Assembly (NCBI GenBank): GCA_001642005.1
Contig: LWCA01000430.1
Span: 1 to 28,093, forward strand
Reading direction: 5' to 3'
Length of the DNA: 28,093 nucleotides
Source of the DNA: Intoshia linei
Lineage: Eukaryota > Orthonectida > Rhopaluridae
A program made the translations under genes and the position numbers. Below are positions 9,933 to 19,056 of the stretch, in pieces. The first letter of the stretch is position 1. Every line of letters starts with the position of its first letter. Under the pieces are notes generated by a model that saw only the letters and a program-made list of their open reading frames with translations, ran no database searches and had not been told where the DNA came from.

Positions 9933-10279
9933 ATGTTAATAAGCATTTGGAATCAAATATTACAAATACACAATTACCGGAATTAAAAAAATGTAACAAA
10001 TATGTATACATATTTTTTAAACATGACCTGGGAATGCCTGATGATGCTTTAAAATCAAAAGGTAATTTTAAATTTATGTTTGATTAATTTATTTTAGGTA
10101 GAAGCATAATAGATAGTAGTAAAAGTTTTCGTTCAAAAAAACCACCGTCTCTAATATTAAATGTTTATATGCTTTTACTTGTATAATTTCGTTTATAGAA
10201 TAATGTCGAGCCGGCAAATTGTTGGATTACTGTTGCTAAAGATACATTTGTTGAAATTTCTATTTCTGAAAAAGTATAG
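9933..10279 (+). CDS. Unrecognised spliced gene fragment with two 36-nt introns
   Basis: Three exon-like blocks, 9933-10061, 10098-10162 and 10199-10279, join in one open frame across two 36-nt GT-AG introns (10062-10097 and 10163-10198). The frame ends at TAG. A TTTTAG acceptor precedes the first block, so upstream exons should exist; none was identified. The product (about 91 residues) includes LPELKKCNKYVYIFFKHDLG, MPDDALKSKGRSIIDSSKSF, and WITVAKDTFVEISISEKV at the end. I do not recognise the family. The last block has the alternating pattern of beta strands. Support comes from matching phases and from introns of the size seen in the certain genes. It may be a real gene, or one that recently decayed. 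Confidence 0.45.
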
Positions 10280-10936
10280 GTGATTAGTATCAGTATTGAA
10301 CACAGGTTAAAAATTACTTGTCAGACAAAATAATCGCACTACTGCTCCAAAATTTGGATACGTTTACGTAATTAATACATTACATTGTTTTACTTTTTGC
10401 ATTTTAGAGTAAACTTAATTACATTGATAATTTTTTTGAATCTAAAAGTATAATTACAATTTAGACTCCTAGTATCGCACAATTCATTAAAATTGAATTT
10501 ATTGAAAATTATGGTAGTCACAGGATGTGTATTTACCGAATACGACTTCACGGAAATATAGAAAACCTTTAAGCTTATTATTATCATTAAAACTTGTAAT
10601 AACTAGTGTACATACATAGGTGTAGGGCTATTTATTTAATTGATATCGTTTTATCTTCATGTTAAGCAAAATTAAAATTTTCATTACTACTAAATTATAC
10701 CAAGATATTATTTTTATAATTATTCCTCAATTTAAGTTTATGAGATAAATTGAATATTCGCCGCCCATATTAAAAAATCTATGGTATATTCGATGCGACT
10801 TTCCAATCCAAAACAGTCCACTTTTATCATAATGAAACGATCGACTCTTCGTATTTGAAAATAAAAATAAATCATGAAATACTACAAAAGACTATTTAAT
10901 TGATTTACTCAATTTTTGCTGAAATTATTTATACTT
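10280..10936. other. Intergenic stretch, no supported gene
   Basis: A minus-strand frame at 10587-10390 has no recognisable motif. The rest is AT-rich sequence. Confidence 0.5.
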
Positions 10937-11120
10937 CAATGGTTCTCAACCTTTTGACACGTCCGTTTGATATTTTATTTTATCCGCGGCTATTATTATA
11001 AACACATTGTCTAAATATACAAAATTTTGGTAATATCTCCTTTCCAAAAATTATTATACACCCTAGATTTATATTTTATGTGATTCCCCCATTTTTAACA
11101 TGTCTGTTGAAAATCACAGA
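10937..11120 (+). repeat. hAT-like terminal repeat (TGGTTCTCAACC), copy 1
   Basis: CAATGGTTCTCAACCTTTTGACACGTCCG is followed by TTATTTTATCCGCGGC, CTCCTTTCCAAAAATTATTATACACCCTAG and GTCTGTTGAAAATCACAG. It is about 85% identical by eye to 17130-17318. The CAxTGGTTCTCAACC start is typical of hAT termini. No opposite end was found for this copy. Confidence 0.75.
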
Positions 11121-11190
11121 TTTACAAAATAACTAAATTTAAGTTTATTTTCATGTTTTTCTTAATTTTTTTTTACATACGTAAAATACA

Positions 11191-11208
11191 AATGACGCAT
11201 TAATGCGT
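11191..11208. repeat. Perfect 18-bp palindrome TGACGCATTAATGCGTCA
   Basis: The sequence equals its own reverse complement. It includes two TGACGCA half-sites in opposite orientation and lies in noncoding repeat-rich DNA. Function is unknown. Confidence 0.8.
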
Positions 11209-11439
11209 CAAAATGTTTCAATGGGTTAAATTTTATTACAATGTAACTTTTAATTTAAAGGTCTTATGTGTTGTTTCTATAGTTTTAAACTCTCTATCTC
11301 TCCAATTTTTTCCAAATCCCAAGAAAGCGATTTATAGAGAGATACTGTTCTTTAATTTCAATCCTTTACTTAAATAAAATTGAATGTATGAGTCTGCGCA
11401 TGTTTCAGTGTGTTACCGTTTATTTAGAAAATTGACAGT

Positions 11440-11860
11440 CGTAGCAATTCAAAAACCAATCTCTAATACAGTTTTTATCTATTTTTCAGTGTCAGCATGT
11501 GAGCCCTGCAGAGTCAAAAACCCAATTTTCCCTTTTGTTTAAAAAAAATCAGACCAAAAAATTAATAATACATTCATTCTGGGACGCTTTTTAAAATCAT
11601 TAACGTCAGCTTCAGAAACGTATACGTTGATGGTCAAAACCCCAAATTATGCATTATTTTAAAAATGATAAATAAATGTGATAAGTAAATGAAACAATGA
11701 ACACATCCCTAAAATTTTAAAAAAATACAGATGATACAGTTATATTAAGTTAATTCACAATTCACACACCCAAAAATTCTAATCTATTAAACTCATGCGT
11801 TAACGGTCAAAAAAACACTTTCATATTCATTTTTTTTTATTTTGAAACTATTTTATTAAA
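11440..11860 (+). repeat. Diverged repeat region with (G)GTCAAAA-CCCAAATT blocks
   Basis: The blocks AGTCAAAAACCCAATTTTCCC (near 11512), GGTCAAAACCCCAAATTATGC (near 11632) and GGTCAAAAAAACACTTTC (near 11807) recur roughly every 120-180 bp. A similar stretch, with TTTTAAAATCAT and CAAAACCCCAAATTA in the same order, occurs at 27190-27265. This looks like a degraded interspersed or tandem repeat, with no coding potential. Confidence 0.45.
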
Positions 11861-12264
11861 ACAATAATTTGAAATAATTAACGGTCCTACAATTAAAAAA
11901 AGATTATTATAATACAGCTTATTCCAGTTAATATAAATAAAAAATTTTAACCCAGAAATGTAAATAATATAAGTTTAAATGGGTAAAAATTAATCCTACT
12001 ATTGCAAAAAAAATGTGCATTGAACGTCTTTACATTTCACTACACTACACATTTCAAAAAAAATATGGGTCGAAATCTATATCATTGATTCCTTATTATT
12101 TTTTTCATTTTTTAAAAATTTAAAATCACGTTGTACTAAATTTTAATCTTAATTTAATTATGTCCTACATTTAAACAAGTTACATTGTACAGAGGTTATA
12201 CTAAACTTTAAATTAATATTTATGATCATAATTAATAATTTAACGCTAATTATATTTTTATCTG
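11861..12264. other. Noncoding AT-rich stretch, nothing recognised
   Basis: Low-complexity A/T-rich sequence without long frames or clear repeats. Confidence 0.5.
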
Positions 12265-12450
12265 AATATTCAATTTCTGTATATTCAAGAATATAAAATT
12301 TTAAATAAATAAATATTAAAATAATGCTTATTTGGATAAAATGAGGCCCCTACTATTAATGAATTAATGTAAAATATAAAAATTAAATCGATCAAATATA
12401 CAAAAATTTTGTCGAGGTCCCGAAGAGGTGTACAGTAGGTTCGGCACTGG
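12265..12450 (+). repeat. TATTCAAGAATATA...AAATGAGGCCCC family, copy 2
   Basis: It shares TATTCAAGAATATAAAATTTTAAA, AAAATGAGGCCCC and ACAAAAATTTTGTCGA, in order, with 1793-1875. It ends CCCGAAGAGGTGTACAGTAGGTTCGGCACTGG, which read inward gives a CAGTGCCGAACC terminus of DNA-transposon type. Confidence 0.6.
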
Positions 12451-13434
12451 TTCCTAATTTAAAAAAACTAACATTTGTATAACTTTTAAAAAGCAAATTG
12501 TTATACAGTTTTATATCTTAAATTTTGATTTTCAGAAATTTGTACCTTACCATTGTTAAGTTTAGTCACCAACTCAAATTACCACGATATTACCCAAAAT
12601 TTTAAAAATTATGACTGAAAAAATACATATAAAAATTTCTATTTGTTAAAAAATATACAATTCGAAGACAGTATGTTTTCATTTTATATAGAGTAAAAAA
12701 TTTCAAACTCAGAAATTTGTCCCTTCTAGTCATAAACTCATTTAACCATTTTATCAACAAAATTTTTTGTATTTACAAAATGTTAAATTAACAATGTAAA
12801 TATAGATGCCAGAGACGAATCTACCATATCAAAATAATAATTTTTAATAATAAACCATTCATTAAAAATTTTTTCGAGGATCAAGAGTTTGTAAATGTTA
12901 AATGTAAATGTAAATGTCAAATTTTTTAGACAAATCAAATACTAGATATTCAAGAATAGAGATGTAGTAACAGAAACAGGTGAAATGGGATAAAAGAAGG
13001 TAGATAGGGTAGCAGAGAGAGTTGGAGTACACGAAAATCTAAAATTTATTTTTTTAAATCAATTTGAACTGAACTTTATAATTGGCCACCGTTTTGAACT
13101 TCTACAATTATTAATTAACTTTTTTTCTAAATAAGTGAAATTACATAATTGATATTTTTATTATCAACCAAAAAGATTAGATATAAGACATAATTTCATC
13201 TTATTAATACTTATTAAGTTAAGTTAATACTTAACGCTCATTGAATTCATTCACAATCATTTAATAATTATTATGATATATAATAATTGTCGTGTCGCAA
13301 AACAGTCAATTTAGTCAAAAATAATTATCTCTAACCCCCTTCCTTATCACCTCCTATTAACCCCATTTCAACGATATTCAGTATGTTTAAATTTAATTAT
13401 TGATTATTCGTTTAGTTTTTTTTTTGAAAATATG
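12451..13434. other. Noncoding AT-rich stretch with short simple repeats
   Basis: There is no supported gene. A TGTTAAATGTAAATGTAAATGTCAAA hexamer-like run lies near 12895-12920, a fragment of the TATTCAAGAATA repeat at 12948, and a purine-rich tract at 12960-13025. Confidence 0.5.
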
Positions 13435-13512
13435 ACTAAAACCAGATCTGAACTAACGACCCCCTCATCATATCGAGTGTTAGAGAGCATTAAACCATTG
13501 GAGCTATTCGAC
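13435..13512 (-). repeat. tRNA-derived SINE-like head (A and B boxes)
   Basis: On the minus strand an A-box-like TAGCTCCAATGG (13506-13495) is followed 41 nt later by a B-box-like GTTCAGATCTGG (13453-13442), a spacing normal for pol III type 2 promoters. The flanks can be forced into a poor tRNA-like fold that relies on G-U pairs. It is therefore more likely a SINE head or tRNA relic than a working tRNA gene. A second copy was not seen in the window. Confidence 0.5.
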
Positions 13513-14259
13513 TTGGTATATATGAATATTTTCTTCTTTTGTGTTTATTTATTGATTTAAAATATAAAACCGTTATTTTAATTAAAAATATTATCAATTA
13601 ACGTTTTTATTATTTTTTTAAAATTTCAACTTTATTGTTTATTTTTTAAATTAAAATTTATCTCAAACCAGCAATAATATACATTGCTTGTTTATAACAC
13701 TGATATTGTACATAGATTAATAAAATAACTAAAATTTATTACGATTTTGGAAAAATTGATTATAAACCGAATAAAATCAACTAAAAAAGTATTCATTTAA
13801 ATGTATAAAATCAGCTAAAATTGTATGAAATACATTTTTTGGTATAAACACGATAAAATGTTTTTATTTTGTAATATTAGTTGGTTCTGTAGCTTATCAT
13901 TCTTAACTGGGGCTTATATGGACTACTTTTATCATTAAATTTTGGAGTTTAAATGTATTAAGTTTTGGTTTACATAAAATACATTTTAACATTTCAGCTT
14001 TATCTGGAGGTTTATAGACATAATATAAAACATATCAAATAAATGCTTTGTAGAGTGAACATATATTTCAAAGAGATTTAGTAAATGAATAAATGAGGAA
14101 TTTACAAAATAAAAAAAATTTCAAATCTATAATGATATTTACAATTTGATAAAGTAATTTGATTCTACTATTATCTACAGTAATTTGTGAATTATTTAAT
14201 TCGTTCTTAAGTACATACAATTGTAGCTGTTCACATTTTTCTTAATAATCAAGTATATA
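13513..14259. other. AT-rich stretch; lower part may be the far end of the integrase relic
   Basis: There is no supported gene. The minus strand from about 14240 to 14130 has an open stretch (QLQLYVLKNELNNSQITV) that could continue the integrase C-terminus, but I cannot confirm it. Confidence 0.4.
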
Positions 14260-14690
14260 TCATCTACAAAGGGTAATTCAAATAGCATCTTTTTAGTTTT
14301 GACATTCGTATCAAAATCTTATCGAAGTCTCACTCTATCACATAAAAAATAAATTAAATTAATTAAATGATATGAATATACCAATCTTGAATGTTATCAT
14401 ATTTGCATAAACATCGTTTACTATCCTATCAATGTAGCTAGTTGATATATTTAAGTGTTCCTCTACCTTTTCCAGGCAACTAAATATTTATGTATGATAT
14501 TTATGAGAAATACATACACATTAAATTCTCTATATCCCATAAACACGGAAAACGGTTCTTTATTTGTGGCTCTATGAACTGTAATGTTATATTTTCTCAC
14601 TATTCTATGAGAACATATATCCATCTTTTATTGCCATGGAGAGTTTTTCCTAGCCATCTTTTTAGTGTTTGATTAGCTCTACATTTATAT
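14260..14690 (-). pseudogene. Integrase C-terminal part (Ginger/KRBA2-like), decayed
   Basis: Minus-strand translation shows ANQTLKRWLGKTLHGNKRWIY, then a +1 frameshift to IVRKYNITVHRATNKEPFSV, FMGYREFNV, and then stops. The ANxTLKR, LHGNKRW, YNxTVHRAT and PFxxFxG landmarks are those of the retroviral-type rve integrases found in Ginger transposons, gypsy-like elements and KRBA2/SCAND3-type proteins. It continues the core at 15190-15005, from which it is split by the repeat at 14698-14951. Confidence 0.82.
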
Positions 14691-14697
14691 ATAAACA

Positions 14698-14951
14698 CTA
14701 GGTTGACTGTTGTGTACTACGTATTTCACATTTTTTTTTAATAAAATATTATAATAAAAAATATATGAATACTTTTAAGATATACTACTACTTTATACTT
14801 TATACTACTAAGATGCTTTTTTGACCTTGAAGTCGTGACTTATTCGGATTGAAATTTATCTTATTATCACCCCCGGAAAAAACTGTAATTGAAATGTGGA
14901 ATTTATAAAATTCTAAGACTTGTAGTTATTGAAATAAAGTGGAACACACAG
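14698..14951 (+). repeat. GGTTGACTGTT repeat family, copy 2, inserted in the integrase
   Basis: It begins CTAGGTTGACTGTTGTGTACTACGTA and keeps the inner blocks CACCCCCGGAAAAAACTGTAAT and TTCTAAGACTTGTAGTTATTGAAATAAA. It lacks the GCTCTG-containing block of copy 1. It separates the integrase core from the integrase C-terminal part, so it arrived after that element. Confidence 0.8.
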
Positions 14952-15003
14952 ACACAAATATTGCGTAGCATATTATATAAGTAAGGATATATTCATAAAT
15001 TAA

Positions 15004-15190
15004 ACTGACTTGTCCCTGTAATTGAGGGTGACGAGGTCTACCGTGAACGATACGAACCGTCATGTCTTTCTAATTCTAAGCTTTCTATTTCAGCGTTTTT
15101 ATATTATCGACCATTGTCTGTATGCAATATTTTAGCCGGACCAAGTATATAAAACATGTCTTCAAAATGAGACCGCACATATGTTGCATT
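15004..15190 (-). pseudogene. Integrase catalytic-core fragment (rve type), decayed
   Basis: On the minus strand YVRSHFEDMFYILGPAKILH leads into the TDNGR catalytic motif (ILHTDNGR, with the second Asp of the D,D-E triad). A stop and YKNAEIESLELERHDGSY follow. After a frame change comes VHGRPRHPQLQGQV, the segment just past the core that usually holds the catalytic Glu nearby. The HTDNGR and HGRPRHPQ pair is diagnostic of Ginger/KRBA2-like and related Ty3-type integrases. Stops and a frameshift show loss of function. Confidence 0.85.
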
Positions 15191-16019
15191 CTTGATTTTT
15201 AATTTAGCTACCCACTTAAATTTATTTCCTATTTATTATTTGCCTCATTTCCATATTACTGAAATAAAATGATTAATATAATTAACGAAAAACAATGACA
15301 AATATAAATGGACAAACTAAATAAAACCAGACAATTGTTAAAATTACAATTAAAATTGATTAGCACTTTTAACAAGAAGGTGAATAAACAAATACAAGAT
15401 TTATAATTCTTCAATAACTTAAAATTGTGAGAAACAACATTAAAGAAATGATTGATCATTTGATTAGACAATGATAGTTAACATTAAGAGGCTGCAAAAG
15501 ATTAGATAATTATTGGTGTTATACAATTATAATTGTTTCCATGATTAATCATTATTTTTTAGCTCGGCGTCTAGAGAGTTTATATTACCTTTTATCATTA
15601 AAATGTATTCAAAAGTAAATAACTGAATTTCATAATGACAGACTAAAATTTTCAGTTAAAATAAATTTTTGGTAATTATAAATTTTGGAATTTTCATATT
15701 TAACCAATATTACAAAAACCCCTTTTTATGGAAAAAAAGCCCTGTGAGGTTAAATATTTCATTTTTTCACTCCAAATTATTTCACAAAAATATCTCGTAG
15801 TGGGTCGTACATTAATCATATTTATGTTTAAAATAAAATCATTGGCGCCAATTAAGAAAAATGGAAAAAGCGCGCGAAAACCTTAAAAAGGAAAACCGCT
15901 TAATGTTTTTACAGTAAATTTTCTAAAAATATCTTTTTTAGTGGTTTTTAAGTACCCTCTTCAACGTGGTATAGGGTATTTTCAACAAAAATTATTTTTG
16001 TAAAAAACGAACAGCCCTA
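15191..16019. other. Noncoding stretch, no gene supported
   Basis: A minus-strand frame at 15471-15256 is hydrophobic low-complexity sequence without motifs. A GC-richer patch near 15840-15895 (TTGGCGCCAA, AAAGCGCGCG) stands out from its AT-rich surroundings but matches nothing I recognise. Confidence 0.5.
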
Positions 16020-16041
16020 ATGTACATTGTACAATGTACAT
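16020..16041. repeat. Perfect 22-bp palindrome ATGTACATTGTACAATGTACAT
   Basis: The 22 bases equal their reverse complement. It is built of ATGTACA-type units and lies in noncoding DNA. It could be a cruciform-forming site or the meeting point of two repeat ends. Confidence 0.8.
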
Positions 16042-16262
16042 ATTGTAATTTTATTCATGATGGATATTTATCTTTAATATTAAATTTCTCTATTATAATA
16101 CGTTCATCTCGTCATTTGTAGGCACCCACTCCTAATCAATTCTACACTTAACCATATAAATTTTAATGTATTTCAATCAGCTATAATTTTTGGATTTCTT
16201 TCTTTTTGAAAAACTTTCTAGTGGACAATTTATATTTTATAATAATTTTTATTACATTATGA

Positions 16263-17063
16263 TTTTATTTTGAAAAAAATGGGCAACTTGGGTTTTTAAC
16301 CCTGAAGTTCTCAAATTGGGAAAATGAAAATGAATAAAACAATCTACCGATGATTAATTTTAAAGCGTTTTCTTTTTGATCGATATGACCTAAAAAAATG
16401 ATATAAGTGATGCAAACAAATATAAAGAAACACGAATGCATTAAAGAATTAAAATATACCTTCAACTGTGACTATTCTCTCTGGTAAATTATCTTCACCT
16501 ATTTTGCCTATCAAAACGAAAGCTCTAAACATTTCTTTAATTCTTTTGATTTTTTCTCCACCTGTTCCAATTACTAAACCTGCCGCAATATTTGAAATGA
16601 GTAGTTTTATCTAAAAGTAACGTTGAATAAAATTTTAAAGTTTACTAACTGTATTGGATCTTTTGATAAAATCTTCGTGAAAATGAAAAATTACTTGGGT
16701 TCTCATGAATCTATAAAATTTTTATTACCTAGACATGTGAAAATAATGCTTTTCTATATGCTAAAATTAATTAAAGTTATCAACTTGTATAATTTTTTAG
16801 TCATAAAAAAAATATATTGCGTTGTTTTAGTCGTTAATAATAAGTACAATACTTTTACTGATTATAAAGTTATTGCGCGTTGTCATTTTCATTATGTTAC
16901 ACTTTTGAACTTTGCATTTTATACTAATTTTGATATAAATGACTACAACTTTAGCTGGTATTTTTATTTTTAACATATTGTAAACATTTAAATTATTTGT
17001 TTTGTCTGTCATTTCACCCTTCAAGATATGGCGAATGTAGGGATTTGTTGATTGTGGTTGCAT
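16263..17063 (-). pseudogene. NOVA/pasilla-type double-KH gene, decayed or highly diverged
   Basis: Exon-like blocks on the minus strand give a KH2 domain. 16610-16460 encodes IKLLISNIAAGLVIGTGGEK, KIKRIKEM and NLPERIVTVEG. A 70-nt GT-AG intron follows, and then 16389-16348 encodes HIDQKENALKLIIG in the same frame. The alternation of A-G-x-x-I-G-x-G-G, IKxIKE, ERxxTVxG and the closing helix is that of the second KH of NOVA/pasilla splicing regulators. Upstream, 17063-16827 reads VYNMLKIKIPAK, then VQKCNIMKMT and SIVLIIND, which lines up with KH1 (Y-M-K-I-x-V-P, then QK...xxKMS...LI). There the GKGG loop is KISI-like and the frame needs no gap. No clean splice links KH1 and KH2, and KH3 is absent. 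KH2 conservation argues for coding history; the KH1 loss and missing parts argue for decay. A real fast-evolving paralogue is the alternative. Confidence 0.55.
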
Positions 17064-17129
17064 AAATATGAAGAAATAATATAATAATGTATAAATGCAT
17101 AAATATGTTGCAGAAATAATTTATATGTC

Positions 17130-17318
17130 AATTGTTCTCAACCTTTTCACACGTCCGTTGGATATTTTATTTTATCCGCGGCACTTATAAACACATTGTA
17201 CTAAATACACAAAAATTTTTTAATTTTTCCTTTCCAAAAATTATTATACACCCTAGATTTATATTTTATGTGGCTCCCCCCTTTTTAACACGTCTGTTGA
17301 AAATTACAGATTTATAAA
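17130..17318 (+). repeat. hAT-like terminal repeat (TTGTTCTCAACC), copy 2
   Basis: It matches 10937-11120 over its whole length (ACACGTCCGTTGGATATTTTATTTTATCCGCGGC, CCTTTCCAAAAATTATTATACACCCTAG, and so on). A GGGAACCACTG at 17941-17951 could be the opposite, inverted end (CAGTGGTTCCC). If so, the element spans about 17130-17951 and contains the PRP18 fragment. No 8-bp target duplication could be matched. Confidence 0.7.
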
Positions 17319-17479
17319 ATAAAATTCCAAATTTTAATAATTTAAAAGTTTATTCATCAATAAATATATTTACATTTATTGTACAGTTAAATGATATTCA
17401 TTGCTTTTGGTGTTGGCATAAAAATTAGAAATTTTGTCATTAATATTTTAAGAGCCTAAAAAAGGTATAGCTAACATTT

Positions 17480-17713
17480 AATAATTAACTATAATTGAAT
17501 GTATTTTCTTTGTTGTTCAGTATTGAACACGTGAGCTACATTTCTGGCATTAATTTTTTCTCTGCCTTTTCTAGCGTGTATGCCAACCATAGTTACTCCA
17601 ATAGGCCACGGAGCATTACCGATTGCCATTTGGACGTATGAATTGTAAGCCTTACATACAATTAATTTAACAGGGTTGGATAACAATTTAACAAATGCTG
17701 GTAACTTTAACAT
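17480..17713 (-). pseudogene. PRP18 splicing-factor fragment
   Basis: A 74-codon frame contains the near-invariant loop of the PRP18 C-terminal domain, with [31 protein letters not shown], then NVAHVF and QRKYIQ. PRP18 acts in the second step of pre-mRNA splicing and this loop is its most conserved region. The frame ends right after RKYIQL with TAG, where the family continues for roughly 25 residues (GLKRLMTxCQ...). Residues before KAYNSY match poorly. The N-terminal half of the protein and its PRP4-like motif are absent from the window. This suggests a recently duplicated piece, possibly carried by the surrounding hAT-like element. A TGCCAG acceptor-like site sits just upstream. Confidence 0.85.
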
Positions 17714-17804
17714 TTTGCTGGCACTGGTACCAGCAATATAAAAATTTTCAACAAATAATTGACAAAAATTTCAGTTAATCGACCCATAAAATTAAAAAAC
17801 TATT

Positions 17805-17900
17805 TTACCAACCTTTAAGGGGAAAATCCCCTTTTTCTAATATTTTTAGGAAAAACACGATTTTACCAAATCGGGTTTATTAAAAACTTTTAATTTTTTT
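17805..17900 (-). repeat. Relative of the TTGGTAAAA...GGATTTTCCCC minisatellite unit
   Basis: On the minus strand TTTGGTAAAATCGTGTTTTTCC and GGGGATTTTCCCCTTAAAGGTTGGTAAAAT repeat the unit pattern seen at 1349-1503 and 23078-23125. The GGGGATTTTCCCC core is itself a palindrome-like hairpin. Confidence 0.45.
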
Positions 17901-18281
17901 ATAAATATTTTGACAATTTTGTCTGTACACTATTTGAATAGGGAACCACTGGTTTAAATTTTCGACGATACCGCCCGTTCAAATAAAACATCATCAATGA
18001 GTCTATCTGTACAATAGACATGGGGATAGTAGGGTCAAAATGCTAAATATCGTATTTCCTAGACTAAATCAGATCTATTCACTGCTTGTTTATCGAATCA
18101 CAAATAATTTAGTAATAATTTAATAAAGCTCACATTGACGTTGGATATAAATTTAATAAATCACGTGAATATAGTTTCTATTTACGCATTTAAAAATAAT
18201 TTCAAATAAAGATTCGCTTATATCAGTGTGTTCTAAAAATTGAATATATTTTTATTTTTCAATTAAGCAATTAAATAAATC

Positions 18282-18305
18282 AGTGGTTTAGTCGTAACCA
18301 CTGGT
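18282..18305. repeat. Short inverted repeat CAGTGGTT-7-AACCACTG
   Basis: Perfect 8-bp arms separated by TAGTCGT. CAGTGGTT is a common hAT terminus, so this may be two abutting hAT ends left after an internal deletion. Confidence 0.5.
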
Positions 18306-18479
18306 TGATAAATTTGTTCATGAAGGTTTTTATATCAACAGAACGTATTTAGACTTTAGTATTTAAATTATTATACTTCGAGCATTAAAGTACAAAAATT
18401 AAATTTACATCAGTGATTATTAAACAATAACTGTCAAAAACAATTTTATCAAATATATCCATTCACAATATAAATTGTA

Positions 18480-18760
18480 CTAGGATAGCTCCAGGGTCGT
18501 GGAGAGTGGCCATATGGCCCGGTCCTACAATCATGAGGACTCCTCATTGAGGAGCTCACTTTTTAATTTTTTCAGTATATCAAAATTATCGTATAATAAA
18601 ATGTTCTATGCAATTTCCAACGATTATTTTTCATTTTTAGATAATGAACGCCGATTTAGCAATGTATAGATGTCCCATTTTTTAAAATTTTTTATAGGGC
18701 CTACTGATAGCACTCCAAGGTCCTGGGTGGCTCAAACAGCCATGTATCACAGTACACTGA
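18480..18760 (+). repeat. GGCCATATGGCCCGG repeat family, copy 1
   Basis: It shares GGCCATATGGCCCGGxCCTA(C/T)AATCAT and AAATTATCGTATAATAAAATGTT with 26810-26930 in the same order. It contains a short hairpin, CTCCTCATTGAGGAG. A CACTCCAAGGTCCTGGGTGGC near 18712 may be the other end. Noncoding. Confidence 0.65.
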
Positions 18761-19056
18761 AATAAATCATGCTTTTATTATTCCCAAAATTCAAACTATA
18801 TTTTTAACCATTCTGAGTAATGGTTCAATATACATGTAAGTAAATGGTTGTATATTTAAAATCCTATTGATTTGAACATTTTTTTCTTCAGTAAATGTAT
18901 CTTGTTTGATGAGACTTTGGTCCCATCATTTTTTAATATACTAAATATAATAAAATAAAAAAAAATTTCATGAAATTATAGCTTATTTATATACATTTAA
19001 GTTGTTTTGAATCAAGACTTTCAATAATGAATATTAAAAATTAATTTCTTTAATTA

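Noticed and set aside
10390-10587. 65-codon minus-strand frame
   Set aside because: No recognisable motif and no splice-consistent neighbours; length is expected by chance in AT-rich DNA.
14490-14672. 60-codon plus-strand frame
   Set aside because: It is antisense to the integrase C-terminal fragment, whose motifs are clear on the minus strand.
15256-15471. 71-codon minus-strand frame rich in Leu, Ile and Phe
   Set aside because: Looks like a membrane protein only because of AT-rich composition; no further support.
16623-16973. 116-codon plus-strand frame
   Set aside because: Lies antisense to the KH1-like region and has no motif; the KH homology on the minus strand explains the open stretch.
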